NCBI GenBank assembly: GCA_017893485.1 | Contig: CM030362.1 | Location: 30,794,089-30,858,088, forward strand | Origin: Hemerocallis citrina | Taxonomy: Eukaryota; Streptophyta; Magnoliopsida; Asparagales; Asphodelaceae | DNA: 64,000 bases | Direction: 5' to 3' | Shown here: piece after piece, positions 11,855 to 24,100 of the stretch | How the letters are laid out: each line of letters begins with the position of its first letter | Position numbering within the stretch: the stretch's first letter is position 1 | Notes under the pieces: model-generated | Database searches by the model: none | Told to the model about the DNA's origin: nothing | The model's input: only the letters and a program-made list of their open reading frames with translations | Made by a program: the position numbers and the translations under genes

Positions 11855-14800
11855 ATGTCGTACATCTTTTGGAATGTGAGAGGAATGAGACAGAAGAGTA
11901 AAAAGAGATTAATCTCTCTATCTATTAATAAAATTAGGCCGTCAGTCTGCGGCTTCCAAGAAACTAGAATTGAAAACAACTCGTTAGAGGAATTCAACAC
12001 TCTTAGATGGGTGCAACATTTCGATTGGAAATTCAAAGACGCAAGGGGGTATTCGGGCGGGATAGCTCTAGGGGTTGATTTAAGAATTTTCGAGATCCTC
12101 GATGACTTCGTGGGCCAATTTTCGGTTTCTATTAAACTTAGAAGGAGAAGCGACGACTGGGTACACGTGGTCACGACGGTCTACGGTCCCTACGAGTCAA
12201 GAGCGAGGAAAGAATTTTGGAGGGAACTGATGTACATCAGGAATAGATGGGTCCAGCCTTGGGTAATTGGGGGAGATTTCAATATCACGCGATTCCAAGA
12301 CGAGCATAGAGGTAGAGGACACGCTCAGCCAGAACAGGATAGTTTCAACAAAATCATTGACGATTTAGATTTGTTAAAGCTACAAATGTCCGATAGAAAA
12401 TTCACATGGTCTAGCATGAGCTCAAACCCGATTCTGGTCAAGCTCGATAGAGTTCTAGTGACCAACGACTGGGAGGAGATGTTCCCACGCGTCAAGGTCA
12501 GATCCGTTGCCCATTATACGTCAGACCATCTTCCCCTGGTTATAGAGTGCGAACAAGATTATAGACACAATTTCCATCCGTTCAGATTTGAAAAATCATG
12601 GACCACTTTCGAGGAGACAGGACAGGTGATTCGGGACTCCTGGATTCGTCCCACAAATCAGCAGTCAGCAATTGGAATATGGGTGGAGAAAGCAAGACGC
12701 TTAAGAAAAGATCTGAAGAGTTGGGCAAAGCTGAAATTCGCCAATGCGGGAGCTTTTAGAGAGAGGCTGGGCAACAGGATTTACGAGCTAGAAACCATGC
12801 AGGAGGAAAGAGATCTGACAGGACCATAGAAGGAGGAATTGAAACTCGGGAGACTAGAAATTCTTAACATCCAAACGAGGGAAGAAATTCACTGGAAACA
12901 GCGATCGCGAATTCAATGGTTGAAGGAAGGGGACTCTAACACCAAGTTTTTCCATAAAATCGCTAATGGGAGAAGAAGACAAAACCACATTGGAGGGCTT
13001 CTCATCGAGGGAAGTTGGATTGAAGACGAAGATATTATCAGACGGCACTTGGACGACAAATTCCACGAGCTGTTGGGAAGCAAAAGTAACGACAGATGCA
13101 GTCTAGCGCCGGACATGTGGAGCGAGTCAAAAATTGAGGGGAGCAACGGGATTGAACACACCTTTACGGAAGAGGAAGTGCGAGAGGCAATAAAGAACCT
13201 AGGGCAAGACGAGGCTCCGGGCCCTGATGGCCTGCCGATTTTCTTCTACAAGATATACTGGAAGATTGTTAAGGAGGATCTGATGAACATATTCACCGAG
13301 TTTCACAATGGCTCCACTACCCTGGAAAGACTCAACTAAGCTTCAATCATTCTTGTACCCAAGAAACGGGAAGTTCAAACAGCAGAAGATCTCAGACCGA
13401 TCAGCCTTATTAACGGATCATTCAAAATCATCACAAAAGTATTAGCACAAAGATTAGCTCCTAATATCCAGGACGTCGTTGCGCAATCACAAAGCGATTT
13501 CATCCGAGGTAGGGACATTATGGATAGCATAGCAGCCGCACACGAAATTGTGTTTAGAGGAAATAAAGGAAATGTGGACGGTTTTTTTGTTAAAATTAGA
13601 TTTCAAAAAAGCCTATGATTCGGTTAACTGGGATTGTGTGGAGGAGGCGCTTTGACTTAAAGGGTTTGGGGAGAAATGGAGAACGTGGATGAGAAGATGC
13701 GTTCAAGGAGAAAAATCGTTCATCCAGGTAAATGGCTGGCAAGGAAAGGAAATCCGCTGCAAAAGAGACCTTAGGCAGGGGGATCCACTATCCTCTCTAT
13801 TGTTTGCTATAGTAGCAGACGGCCTTGCAGAGATGATAAAGAGAGCTCAGATCAACAACTAGATCAAAGGAATAGAGATAAAGGGAATTGAGCAAGCCAT
13901 GACCATATTGCAATATGCTGATGATACCCTGTTATTCGGTAAGGCTAAAGTAGAGGAAGTTGTAGCGATGAAAGTGGCCCTAGCATGCTTCCAAGGTTGG
14001 TCGGGGTTGAAGATCAACCTCCAGAAGAGCTGTGTTATTCCAATTAGCGGTCAGCTATCCATTTTGAACATAGCAATATCACAAATTATAGGTTGTGTAA
14101 CTGCGGATTTTTCCTTAAAATACTTGGGGACTCCAATTAGACCGGGCCCTCCGCTTAGAGAGGACTGGATGCCATTGATAGAAAAGATCGCGAAGAAATT
14201 GGAAGGGTGGAAGAGTAAGTTCCTATCGCTTGGAGTAAGGATTACCCTGCTTAACTCGGTTATCAATGCCATCCCGTTATATCTTATGTCTATCTATGAA
14301 GTCCCTAAGTGGGTCATTCATAGGATAGATAAAATGCGAAGACGCTTCTTATGGAAGGGGTCCGGCGAAGGTAACAAAGGCTTTCATCTCGTCAAGTGGG
14401 GCAGAGTTTGTAAGAAGAAAGAGTATGGAGGTCTGAGTATCCTCAACCTACATGATATGAATCGAGCATTGCTCAGTAAATGGTGGTGGAAGATCTACAA
14501 TAGAAAACAAGGGTGGTGGTCATTGTCCTTTGATCTATACCGAAGAAGGAAAAAATATCGGTTTGGGGGAACAAGCTCGGGACGTAAGGTGTCCTTTCTT
14601 TGGAAAGGTATTGCCAAACAAGGAGAGATCTTCGCCACTAACACGCGATGCAGAGTAGGGGACGGCAAAAACACCAGATTTTGGGACGACAAATGGTGCG
14701 GGAACAGAACTCTTAGGAACTTATTTCCGCTAGCATCGGAGGTCGTGGTAAACCCGGACGCCCTGGTAGCAGACGTATGGAGAAATAACAAACTCAAGTT

Positions 14801-15473
14801 CACGGTTACGGATGGTCCGACTCAGGAGAGCACAATCCAATTCGAAGAACTCAATAGACTAATTCAGTCAGAGGGAGGCTATACAACCAACGAACCAGAT
14901 GAGAGGTGTTGGAACCTTCATAACTCAGCGTCGTTCTCAGTAGCGTCTATGTACTCGTGGATAAATGACGGGGGGTTAAGGAGCGGAGTGGAGAGTAGGA
15001 TTTGGGGAACACAAGCACCGCTAAAAGTTAAAGTGTTCGGCTGGCTAGTTCATAACGATGCGATTTTTACAAAAATTAATCTTAGGAGAAAAAATATGCA
15101 GATAGACGTCAGGTGAACGCATTGCTTCCAAGCGGAAGAGGACACGACTCACTTATTTTTCACGTGCTCTAAGGCAGCACATATGTGGGAAGTTATCTGT
15201 AGAGGGTTTGGGTGTGCTCGGTTCCCTAACTCCACTTCGGAGTTTTGGGGTACTTGGAGGGACGACTACATTAGATCACAGGACAAAAGGGTATGGAATT
15301 TAGCAGTTGCGGCTACTATCTGGAGACTTTGGCTAGACCGTAACGACGCATGCTTTAGAAACATTAATCATACATTTAATTCTTCTATGCATAACATCTT
15401 CCTCCTAATTCATGATTGGGCAGGTAAGGCGGGCCAGGCAAAGAGGATCAGATTGTCAGAAGAGGGGCAGTGA
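11855..15473 (+). pseudogene. LINE ORF2: endonuclease-reverse transcriptase, decayed
   Basis: Starts MSYIFWNVRGMRQ, a typical plant L1 ORF2 start. The AP-endonuclease domain (residues 1 to about 230) has WNVRG, QETR, GGDFN and the SDHLPLV end motif. The reverse transcriptase has APGPDGLP (about 13218-13241), FKKAYDS, RQGDPLSS (about 13774-13797) and the catalytic YADDTLLF (13914-13937). The C-terminal zf-RVT region has WGTQAPLKVKVFGW and a CX2C...H...C pattern near 15115-15170. Damage: TAG 12827, TAA 13337, one extra A in the run at 13592-13595 (shifting to the frame used downstream), TGA 13653, TAG 13860 and TGA 15114, which replaces the first zinc-finger C. Final stop TGA 15471. Confidence 0.93.
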
Positions 15474-15696
15474 GCCAGAACATACAGTGGGACTACTGCG
15501 ATAGTGGAGTGAATGATCTTTATGTATTGGTTGTACTTTTAGTTTGTTTGTTTTAGCTGAGACTATGGATGTATTTTGACGCTTCACTGTGACTACTTGG
15601 TCGCTAGGCAGTGCAAGTGGGTAAGGGTCTATGGACCTAACTTTTGGGCTTATGTAACCTGTTCTACTATGTTTCTTTAATTCTCGTTAATGAAAC

Positions 15697-15712
15697 GATG
15701 ACAATGGTCATC
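15697..15712 (+). other. 3'-terminal stem-loop of the LINE
   Basis: GATGAC-AATG-GTCATC forms a perfect 6-bp stem a few bases before the tail TTCTTATCAAAAAA. Similar hairpins with different stem sequences lie at the 3' ends of the other LINE-like copies in the window. Confidence 0.65.
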
Positions 15713-15790
15713 TTCTTATCAAAAAATAATTAACCACTCTTTTGAACTTTAAAACTGCTGACAAAATCAAAATCATCGGATCTAATATAA

Positions 15791-15945
15791 GAGTAATGCT
15801 TCATCTACTACCAATTTAACTACATTTTTCTTTACTATCTTAGGTGACATATTTCTATTGGAGAGTTTCTTCACCAATTAGATTGTGCCGCCAAAGATGG
15901 TGAAGAGAAATATAGTAAAAATTGGTAGCAGATGGAGCACTACTC
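15791..15945. mobile_element. MITE with 9-bp target duplication (Mutator-like)
   Basis: 155 bp with inverted ends of about 26 bp that start GAGTAATGCTTCATCTAC (left) and GAGTAGTGCTCCATCTGC (right arm, reverse strand). The direct repeat CTAATATAA flanks it at 15782-15790 and 15946-15954. A 9-bp duplication fits Mutator-like elements. It has no coding capacity. Confidence 0.82.
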
Positions 15946-16138
15946 CTAATATAAATATTACATTGATATATAATTAAGACAACAAATACTTCTATCACGT
16001 AATAGATCAAACTTCAAATCGAAAGTTAAATAGGCTCCTAGTGAGATGCAATTGGGTGCATCTACGTAAGTAATTTATATGCCCGTACGAACCATCCAAT
16101 TCAAGTTACAACACAGGTTTATTTATTTTTCCCCCTTA

Positions 16139-16580
16139 GAGCATCTGTAGTCGGCCATTTTGCCAAATTTTGCAAATTTTGGCAAAGAAGGCGCTGTAGT
16201 TGTTGGCCAAATACCCAAAATTTGGGTTTCGGCGCTACAGTAGCCGATTATATTTGGCAGACGAAATGGCAATTGTCAAAATATAGCTAACGAAAGATGA
16301 TTTTTCGTCGGAGAGATCGAACGAAATATTATTTTTCGTCGGAGAGACTTTTTTCACGCATACTCATCGGACGAGGGATTATTCTCCGTCCAATGAATTA
16401 ATTTATTTTTATTTTATTTTTTAATTTGAAGGGCGGTAGATAATCTACCGTCCCTTCACATTTAGCATAAGACAAATGGTTGGGACGGTAGATAATCTAC
16501 TGTCCCTCCATTTGTCAAATTATTATTTTTATTTATATTTATTTTTTAATTTTTTTTTGTCCTTTGGTTCCTCACTTCAA

Positions 16581-16677
<97 letters not shown>

Positions 16678-16991
16678 CGGTAGATAATCTACCGTCCCTT
16701 CACATTTAGCATAAGACAAATGGTTGGGACGGTAGTCTACCGTCCCTCCATTTGTCAAATTATTATTTTTATTTATATTTATTTTTTAATTTTTTTTGTC
16801 CTTTGGTTCCTCACTTCAATTCATATATATATATATATATATATATAATTTTATTTTTTAAATTTCTGAGACCAAATATAATCTTTCGGCTGACCCAAAT
16901 TTTGGCTTTCGCCGACTACAACGCCAACTCATTTTTTCTATTTCTATTTGTCAATTACCCAAATTTTGGCTCACGACGATAACAGATGCTC
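16139..16991. mobile_element. PIF/Harbinger-like MITE with internal duplication
   Basis: Inverted ends start GAGCATCTGT on both sides, flanked by TTA at 16136-16138 and 16992-16994 (3-bp target duplication, as in PIF/Harbinger/Tourist). The interior has short inverted repeats such as GACGGTAGATAATCTACCGTC and TTCGTCGGAGAG. A block of about 245 bp that ends in a TA microsatellite occurs twice (from about 16431 and from about 16676). A relative lies at 32243-33050. Confidence 0.78.
16585..16675. repeat. (TA)n microsatellite, about 45 units
   Basis: Uninterrupted TA run of about 91 bases inside the MITE. A shorter run of about 24 bases stands at the matching place of the second copy (16823-16846). 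Confidence 0.95.
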
Positions 16992-16994
16992 TTA

Positions 16995-17989
16995 CAACAC
17001 TAGTTGATTCTTTTGTTTTGTTTTTTATAACAGAAATATTTTTAATCAACAACACTAGTAGATAATCATAAATTGGAATGAGCATAATATATCAACACAA
17101 GAAGCATGCATTACAACATGACTAGTAAAATGCACATGTACAAAACAAATTATGATGTGAACAAAAGAATAATTCCTCATAATAGTTTTCATTTTGAGAG
17201 GGACACTCTTAATAAAATTATGATTTGAGTAGCTTTTTGAAATATCTTGTCAAAAATTATAAATCAAGGAAAATTTTGCTTTAAGATTTTCCAACTACGT
17301 ACCGCTTGAAACATCATCATTTCAAGTTTTAGGTTGCCTAGCTAACATACAACCCCACAGACAACCTCATTTAAGTGACAATAACATTTATATGATAATA
17401 ATTTACTAGCAACATTAACAGCACACTTACCGACAATATAATATAATAAGCCTAAACAAACATGAACATGAACAACTAAATATCACAATTTCCTTCACAA
17501 TCAACAATAACTCTTTCATCTAAAAAATCAAACTTTTCCAACAAAAATTTCCCAATTTCTTGCCCCTTGACTTCTCCCCCACACACACAATGACTCCACC
17601 TCACTCAATTTAAAAACTTGAAATACACAAAAACAAACAAGCATCAATCTTTCCATCACCACATTCTCTAAAAATCAAGCACATGCGCATTCATGAGATC
17701 AACGTCTCTCACCAAATCTTCACCGTCCGATACGTGAATTTCGAGCCACAGAGTGTCGGATCTGTCAAAATTGAATGATCAAGCCACGGGCGCTAGCGAC
17801 AGCAAGGTGTCAGAGGTGTGGATGGAGATCGAGAGTCCAAAAATTGAATTGACTGAGTTGGTTACTTGATTTGATTTGTAGAAAGTAGAAACATAACTTA
17901 TCCAAACCGGTTCGGATCGAATTCAACACGAATACTGAACCCACAAACCCAACATCCAAAGGACAAAACGGTCACAAAACCCAACAAAA
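16995..17989 (+). other. Upstream region of the LUC7-like gene
   Basis: AT-rich to about 17690, then more mixed composition. The part 17490-17655 resembles 27105-27310 in intron 6 of the same gene. No coding frame was seen. Confidence 0.45.
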
Positions 17990-18053
17990 CTCTCTCTCAC
18001 TCTCATCCTTCTCCGCTTCCCGACCATTTAAAAAAAAAAGCAACCTAGCCCGA

Positions 18054-18062
18054 AAACCCTAA
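18054..18062 (+). promoter_or_regulatory. Telo-box in the LUC7-like 5' region
   Basis: AAACCCTAA, followed by two related CCTAA repeats, lies 52 bp before the start codon. Telo-boxes are common near the transcription start of plant genes for RNA and translation machinery. Confidence 0.6.
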
Positions 18063-18113
18063 ACGTAACCCTAACCGGCCTCCTCAAAACCGTACAAGGC
18101 TGAGGCGGTGGTG

Positions 18114-21100
18114 ATGGACGCCATTCGCAAGCAGCTGGACGTCCTGATGGGCGCAAATCGCAACGGCGACGTCACCGAGGTCGATCGCAAGTACTACGAC
18201 CGCGACGTTTGCCGCCTCTACTTGGCCGGTCTTTGCCCTCACGATCTCTTCCAGCTCACCGTAATCCTAACCCTAACTCCTTTTTTTTTTCAATTTTTTT
18301 CATATATTTTAAAATTTTAAAATTTTGTGTTCTTTCGAATTAGTTTTGATTAGTTGTTGTGGAAAGTGAAAAAAATTGGGGTTAGTTATGTGGATAATTA
18401 AATTTTCATGAGAAGTAGGTAATTTGAGACAATTTTAAAGCAGTTGTGAAAATTGTTGAATTTGGTTTAAATGATCTGAATTATTCAGTATAATTGTGTG
18501 CTTAATTGAAGGATCATCGTGTATCTTATCTTAGATATGGTGATTCACGAGGACTCCATGGTGAAATATCCCATAACTGAAGATAACTGTTCATTTTGAT
18601 CGACATGTTTAATTAATCCTTGGATGCGAGGTTAAGTCATTTGTAATCTGTTTTCTCGTGCATTGCAATGTTGGTATGGATAAAATAATCATTGTTTTCG
18701 TAATGACGTGATGTGCACACAAATGGATTTCAAATTACTTGCTTTCGCATCCTTATATTGTACCATGGAGCTATCACGAACTTTATTTTAAGAATAGTTT
18801 CTCTCGAAGATTTATTTATTTCTAAGAGTTTAAGGTATCGATTTCTTTGCATGTACGATCTGTATGATCTGATTTATTTGAAATACGAATTGCGTGTTAT
18901 CGAATGTAATTGATTAGTCATTTGGAAAGTTTGTTTGGAGTCAATTAGTGTTTTACATATTTTAATATTGTCTTTCCTGTTGTGGCTCATTTAGTTTTGT
19001 TTGTTGAAATTGTATTTCAGAAAATGGATCTGGGACCCTGCTCGAAGCTTCATTCATTGCAGCTGCGGAAAGAGTATCCTTTTTATTGTTTATTATGTTT
19101 TAATTATTTAGGTACAAGTACAAGCTTATCCTCACTTTCTATGTGAATGCATCGATAATTTATAAAGAGGTGAAGAATTGCTCTACCTTTTGATGGCATG
19201 ATAAAACTGGTTGAATTCATTGCAGCTGAGTGGGATATTATTGCGGATGGTCGATATTTGAATTTGAGTGTCACCCTATCTAAGGTTGGCTAGGCTGGCA
19301 TGCTAGCCCCTTTATATGAAGCAAATAGTATTTTGCTCATGTTGGATTTTAATTTCATCCCGCAAGGTATCTGAAAGTAATCATCTCATCCCTCAGTTTT
19401 TTATGGAATCAAATGTATTTTGAATGATGATTATTGGTACAAATGTTTGGTAAGCCCCCAATTTATATATATATCGGGTAAGTGTTGGTGTGTGAACAAA
19501 AAATCTCTTCGGTATTTGGTTTGCAGAGATGCCTTGCAATAACTCGGGCCAATTAGCACCTTACTTGTAAACATCTATGTTAATGCTGCATTTATTGAGA
19601 ATTTGATTTAGCGGTTAACAGTCCATCATTTATGGCAATCCAATAAATTCTCTGACTTCTCATCTTTATTTTTTTGGACAGATACACACCTTAGTTTTTC
19701 TGTGAGCCATCTTCTGGTAATTATTAGGTTAATTCATATCCCTCTAAAATGGAAAAAATACAGTCGCCACCAAGCTCTCTATCTCACTTCACTTACACAC
19801 ACACCAACAATTATTAATTAAAAGCGAGTTGGCAAGCAATAAGGAGGAGGTAGTGGTTTTAGCAGCAATTGAATACTTGTGTCTAGATGAGGACGAGGTG
19901 GAAAACCCTCTGCCTCCATCATCTCTCCATCTTCTCTATGGCAGCACGAGTGATCTCTCCGCCTTCATAAAAGCCACATTATTTCGCTTCTTTAATACCA
20001 CATCATGACAGACTTGTGATAAAGGTTTTGGAGAAGAGAAAAAAATAGAGAAACAAGACATGAAATAACCTAATGGTTACGCAGTGGTTATGAAGATGGT
20101 ATATATTTTGAAGTGGTTATGGAGATTTGTCATAATAAGGACATGTTTTAGTGTACATATTTGAAGGACAATGAATTATAGGCCGGGGGCACACTTAAGG
20201 GGGGCTGGGAGGGGCACGTGCCACCTTCAACTTCTGTTATTGCATAATGGTTCGTTGGTAATATATGAGATTGTCTCCATATTAATACTAGTTTTGTGTT
20301 GCATTTTAACAAAATTGAGGAAGGATTAATTGGTTAATTGCTTTTTTTAAATCTTCTAAAGGTTACGGGCTCGAGTCCAGAAGTGGTCAGTACGTTTATA
20401 TTACCTAATTTATTAATATGTTTTGAAAATTGAACAAAATTTTGAACTTTCTTCTTTTGAAATTGTTTTTCGTCCTGAACAGTTGACCTACAATGTCTCT
20501 TTTTTTGTTTTTGTTTATTGGGCTTGCCTTGGTATCTTGGTCCTACTCTTCCTGAACTTTCATAGATATGAAGAAGCCAAGGCAAAAGGTATTCATAATT
20601 TTGATAGGGAACTTGAGGACTTGATTGAAAGACTTATTGTCGAGTGTGAGAGGAAAATTCAAAGAGCTCTCAAGCGTCTAGAAGATGAGGATGCCAAGGC
20701 GGCAATTGCGATATCTGTAACAGAAGTTACCCAGGTATCTGCTTCTTCTCCTTGGATAGAAAACTCCGATTATATGCTAGCCAAGCAGTGATATAACTGC
20801 TTTCTTTTTCTTAAACAAAAGAATTTGCAGTCAGCTGAGGTCTTAGAGATGTCAAAGCAAATCAAGGAGAAGCTAAAAGAAGTTGATGCTTTTGGTAATC
20901 TCTTGCTATATTTTTTACTGTAGACATATGATAGATCATCTTTGTCCAATAGTTAAACTATTAACATCCTTGAACTGCATTTAGGACAGTTGAGTCATGG
21001 GAGCTTCAGTTTTAAACTATTATTTAGGGATCCAATCATTGCTGATATATGTATTGGCTGTATCACATATCTCCTTGACATACCTAATCGGTACTAGGGT

Positions 21101-24100
21101 GTTTTTGTGGAGTTCGTTTTAGAAGCTTTAAGTTTTTTTAACATTACTTTCCTCGTGTGTTTCAAGTTGAGAAGGTTTGGTTCCCTCCGTACGAGTACAA
21201 GTGTGAACATTACCAATTGAGTTAGGAGTATCTTTACTTGGTATTCTTTATCTAAATTAAATAGAAAGTGAGCTTCTCATGTTTTCAAAATTACATGCTT
21301 ATCCAATACAAATCGTTTTTTTTTTTCATTTGCTAACAAAATTTAATGCAGAACCATTTGAAATGAAACACATCATGTGAAGCAACTAGAAAATCTCTGC
21401 ATCATCTATTATATTATAATCATTGAAACATATTCTAAACACTATTAATTATTGAAACTTTTTAAAAAATATTCAAAATGCCAAACATAATTTTTTAAAA
21501 GAAAATGCTACTTTTTCATTAGCTGAGAATTCCAAAAACCATTCTCCTATGCAAAATTAGCCATCTTTCTCAACAATGATACCAAAAATAGTTGCTTGAA
21601 GTCAGTTGCCAATACTTTGTGCAATTTTGTTATTAATCTTCAGTCCATGCCCCTGGCAACTTTATCATGACTAATTGTTACTTATCATTTGGAACATTTA
21701 TGCATGTAATTCATTTATGACAAATTTCTAAAATAATATCCATTGTGGTTATATTCGTTGTTGAATGAGGAGAAAGTGAGTAGTTTTTCGTACTCCACCT
21801 AGCGGTCCAAAGCATAATCAGAATAGGTAAAGGCAAAAGCTATATTAGTTTCTATATTTGCAGTAAAAAATTATTACAATATCTCAACATTTAATTAATA
21901 ATACAAATAAAATAAAATACTTGTTTTAGATTGTATCATAAGTTATTCTAACAAGTAAGAAAAAGTAACACAAATATTATTGATCCAACGTCATATATTC
22001 ACATATACCATCTCATGTTCACGAGTAGAACAAAGTATGTTAAAGTAAGCACTAAAGAATGGTTGAGGTATAAAATACTAAAATAGAAGTTAAATCTTAT
22101 GCTATATTTGAATAGCACTAAACTACACGAGTTTGGGTTAGTTTAAGGCGCATTGAAGCGAAATCCTTAGCACTATAGCATAGAGAGCCTTTTCAAGCTG
22201 CATATATACTTTTTCAACTATGATAATATTTTTGACATAGCAACCTGTTGCTCTAGATGTTCTTATTAGTACGGTCTTTGTGTTTATGTAAGTCTTCAAT
22301 TCAATCAATTTTCAGTATACGATAATAGGTATTCATCTGTATCCAAAAAATATGCTTCTGTTGTTCATGTTGTTATTCTTTGGTGTTGAGGAGACTGTAT
22401 ACAATTCCCTATAGTGTTGCAAATGACATCTGAGAACCTGATAACCCGTTCCAAAATATGAAATGGAAGGGGATTATAAGTTTAGAACTAAACATCAGCA
22501 CACTGTTAATTGTGGTTTGAATTTGGTTGTTGCTATGAAAGTCAATTTAATTTGGGCTCTGGTTCAGATTTCCATAATTTGAATTAGAAATGCAAAACCG
22601 GGACCAATTTATGTATAATTAACGTGTCCTCTGGAATTAACAAAACAAAACCGTCAAATAATCAAAAATTTTGCAAACTAACCCTCCCATTGGAGAGAAT
22701 ACAGATTAAACGAATTTCCTTAACCCCAATCAGGGAAGCAACCGAAGAGATTTCACTCATTGTTGATTTGAATGGTTCTGCACTCACGCTTCTGGTATTT
22801 ATTGTTTGCGAAGATTAAAGCGCAGAATACTGAGAAGCTTTAAAAAGTGAAGAATTAATTATTTTTTTAATCCATTCTTCTTTCTCTATTTCTGTTTTCA
22901 ATGTATGTCCTGTCATATTGGCATATTGCTTTACTGGATTATTGTCAGGTGATTGTAGTGTTGGGTTCTGCTGTGCCAAATTTCCCAACATGTAGTTCAT
23001 GTTTAATGTTTAGTCAAAAAACTATGGGATCGTTATCTGTAACAGAACTCTAATTTTGACATTAAAATAGTAAAACTTTTGCCCAAGTCCATACATGTCT
23101 AATGAGTAGGCCTCAGAATCATTACTGTATCACTTCTCTTGTTACTCATTCCCATTGCTTATCAATGAAATGTACCACCGCTTAAAATCATTTGAGGTCA
23201 TAATTAGATTTCTCATGAACACCTTTCGGTTTACACATGCTATTATTTAAGATTTTGATGCTACATGTCTACGGCTCTGCCACCTTATGATTGTTTTGTC
23301 TTGTTTGGTATGGTATATCAGAATCATGCAACTTTTATTGTTATATTGTTTTACTTTTCAGATTTAGAAGGGAAAACGGACAGTAAAATACGAGCTCTTG
23401 AAGCGTTGGAAGAACTGAGAGCAAAAAGAGCCGACAAACAGGTATTCTTTTGCATTGGAAGTGTCTGATACATTGAGTTCTGTGTTATCATTGAAATATG
23501 TTTTTTTGGATAAAAGTGTTGGATATTTATTCATTCCACAATCTTATAGTGTGCTGGATGAACTTTCTGGTCATACCAATATGCAACAACACATTAATAT
23601 TTATCGTGCTTTGACTTGCAGTCTGTCCTTCTCCTTGATGCATTCAACAAGGACAGAGCCTCTATACCCCAGCCACTTCAGAATCCTCCACAGTTAGCAC
23701 CATTGCCTACACTTCCTCCAGATCCTCGAACACAAGAATTGATTAATGAGAAGCTGAGGAAAGCTGAAGATCTTGGTATGCTGCTCTCCTTTAATTAATA
23801 CTTTTTTAAAGCATGTGCTCCTTGCATTCTTACAGTCTTATTAACATTATGGAACACTGGATCCTTGAAAGTTTTGTATAGACTAATCATCAGTCTGTAG
23901 TTGATATTATTTTTTTCAACATCTGTGTTGCCCTTCGTGCTGCTCTTATTAATGGAAAATCTTCTTGCATTTGACATTCTTACAGTCTATTATATTACAT
24001 GTTAACTTTTTGCTCTCTTTTGCTGGATGACTTCATTGTGAGGGCGAAAGCCCTTCGGACGTGGTCACGTATCTTTTTTAACCCTCACCTGCACTGATGA

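Larger units (their letters stand above)
9243..15725 (+). mobile_element. Full-length L1-type LINE (dead copy)
   Basis: A 6.5-kb non-LTR retrotransposon with two reading frames in tandem, ORF1 (zinc-knuckle nucleic-acid-binding protein) and ORF2 (AP endonuclease plus reverse transcriptase). The exact 17-bp repeat ATAATTAACCACTCTTT flanks it at 9226-9242 and 15726-15742; a target duplication of variable length is the signature of target-primed reverse transcription. The 3' end carries a small stem-loop and a short A-rich tail, without a long poly(A). Both ORFs contain several stops, so the copy cannot move by itself. Confidence 0.94.

Noticed and set aside
16476..16982. Frames with long IY repeats
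   Set aside because: Translations of the TA microsatellite inside a MITE.
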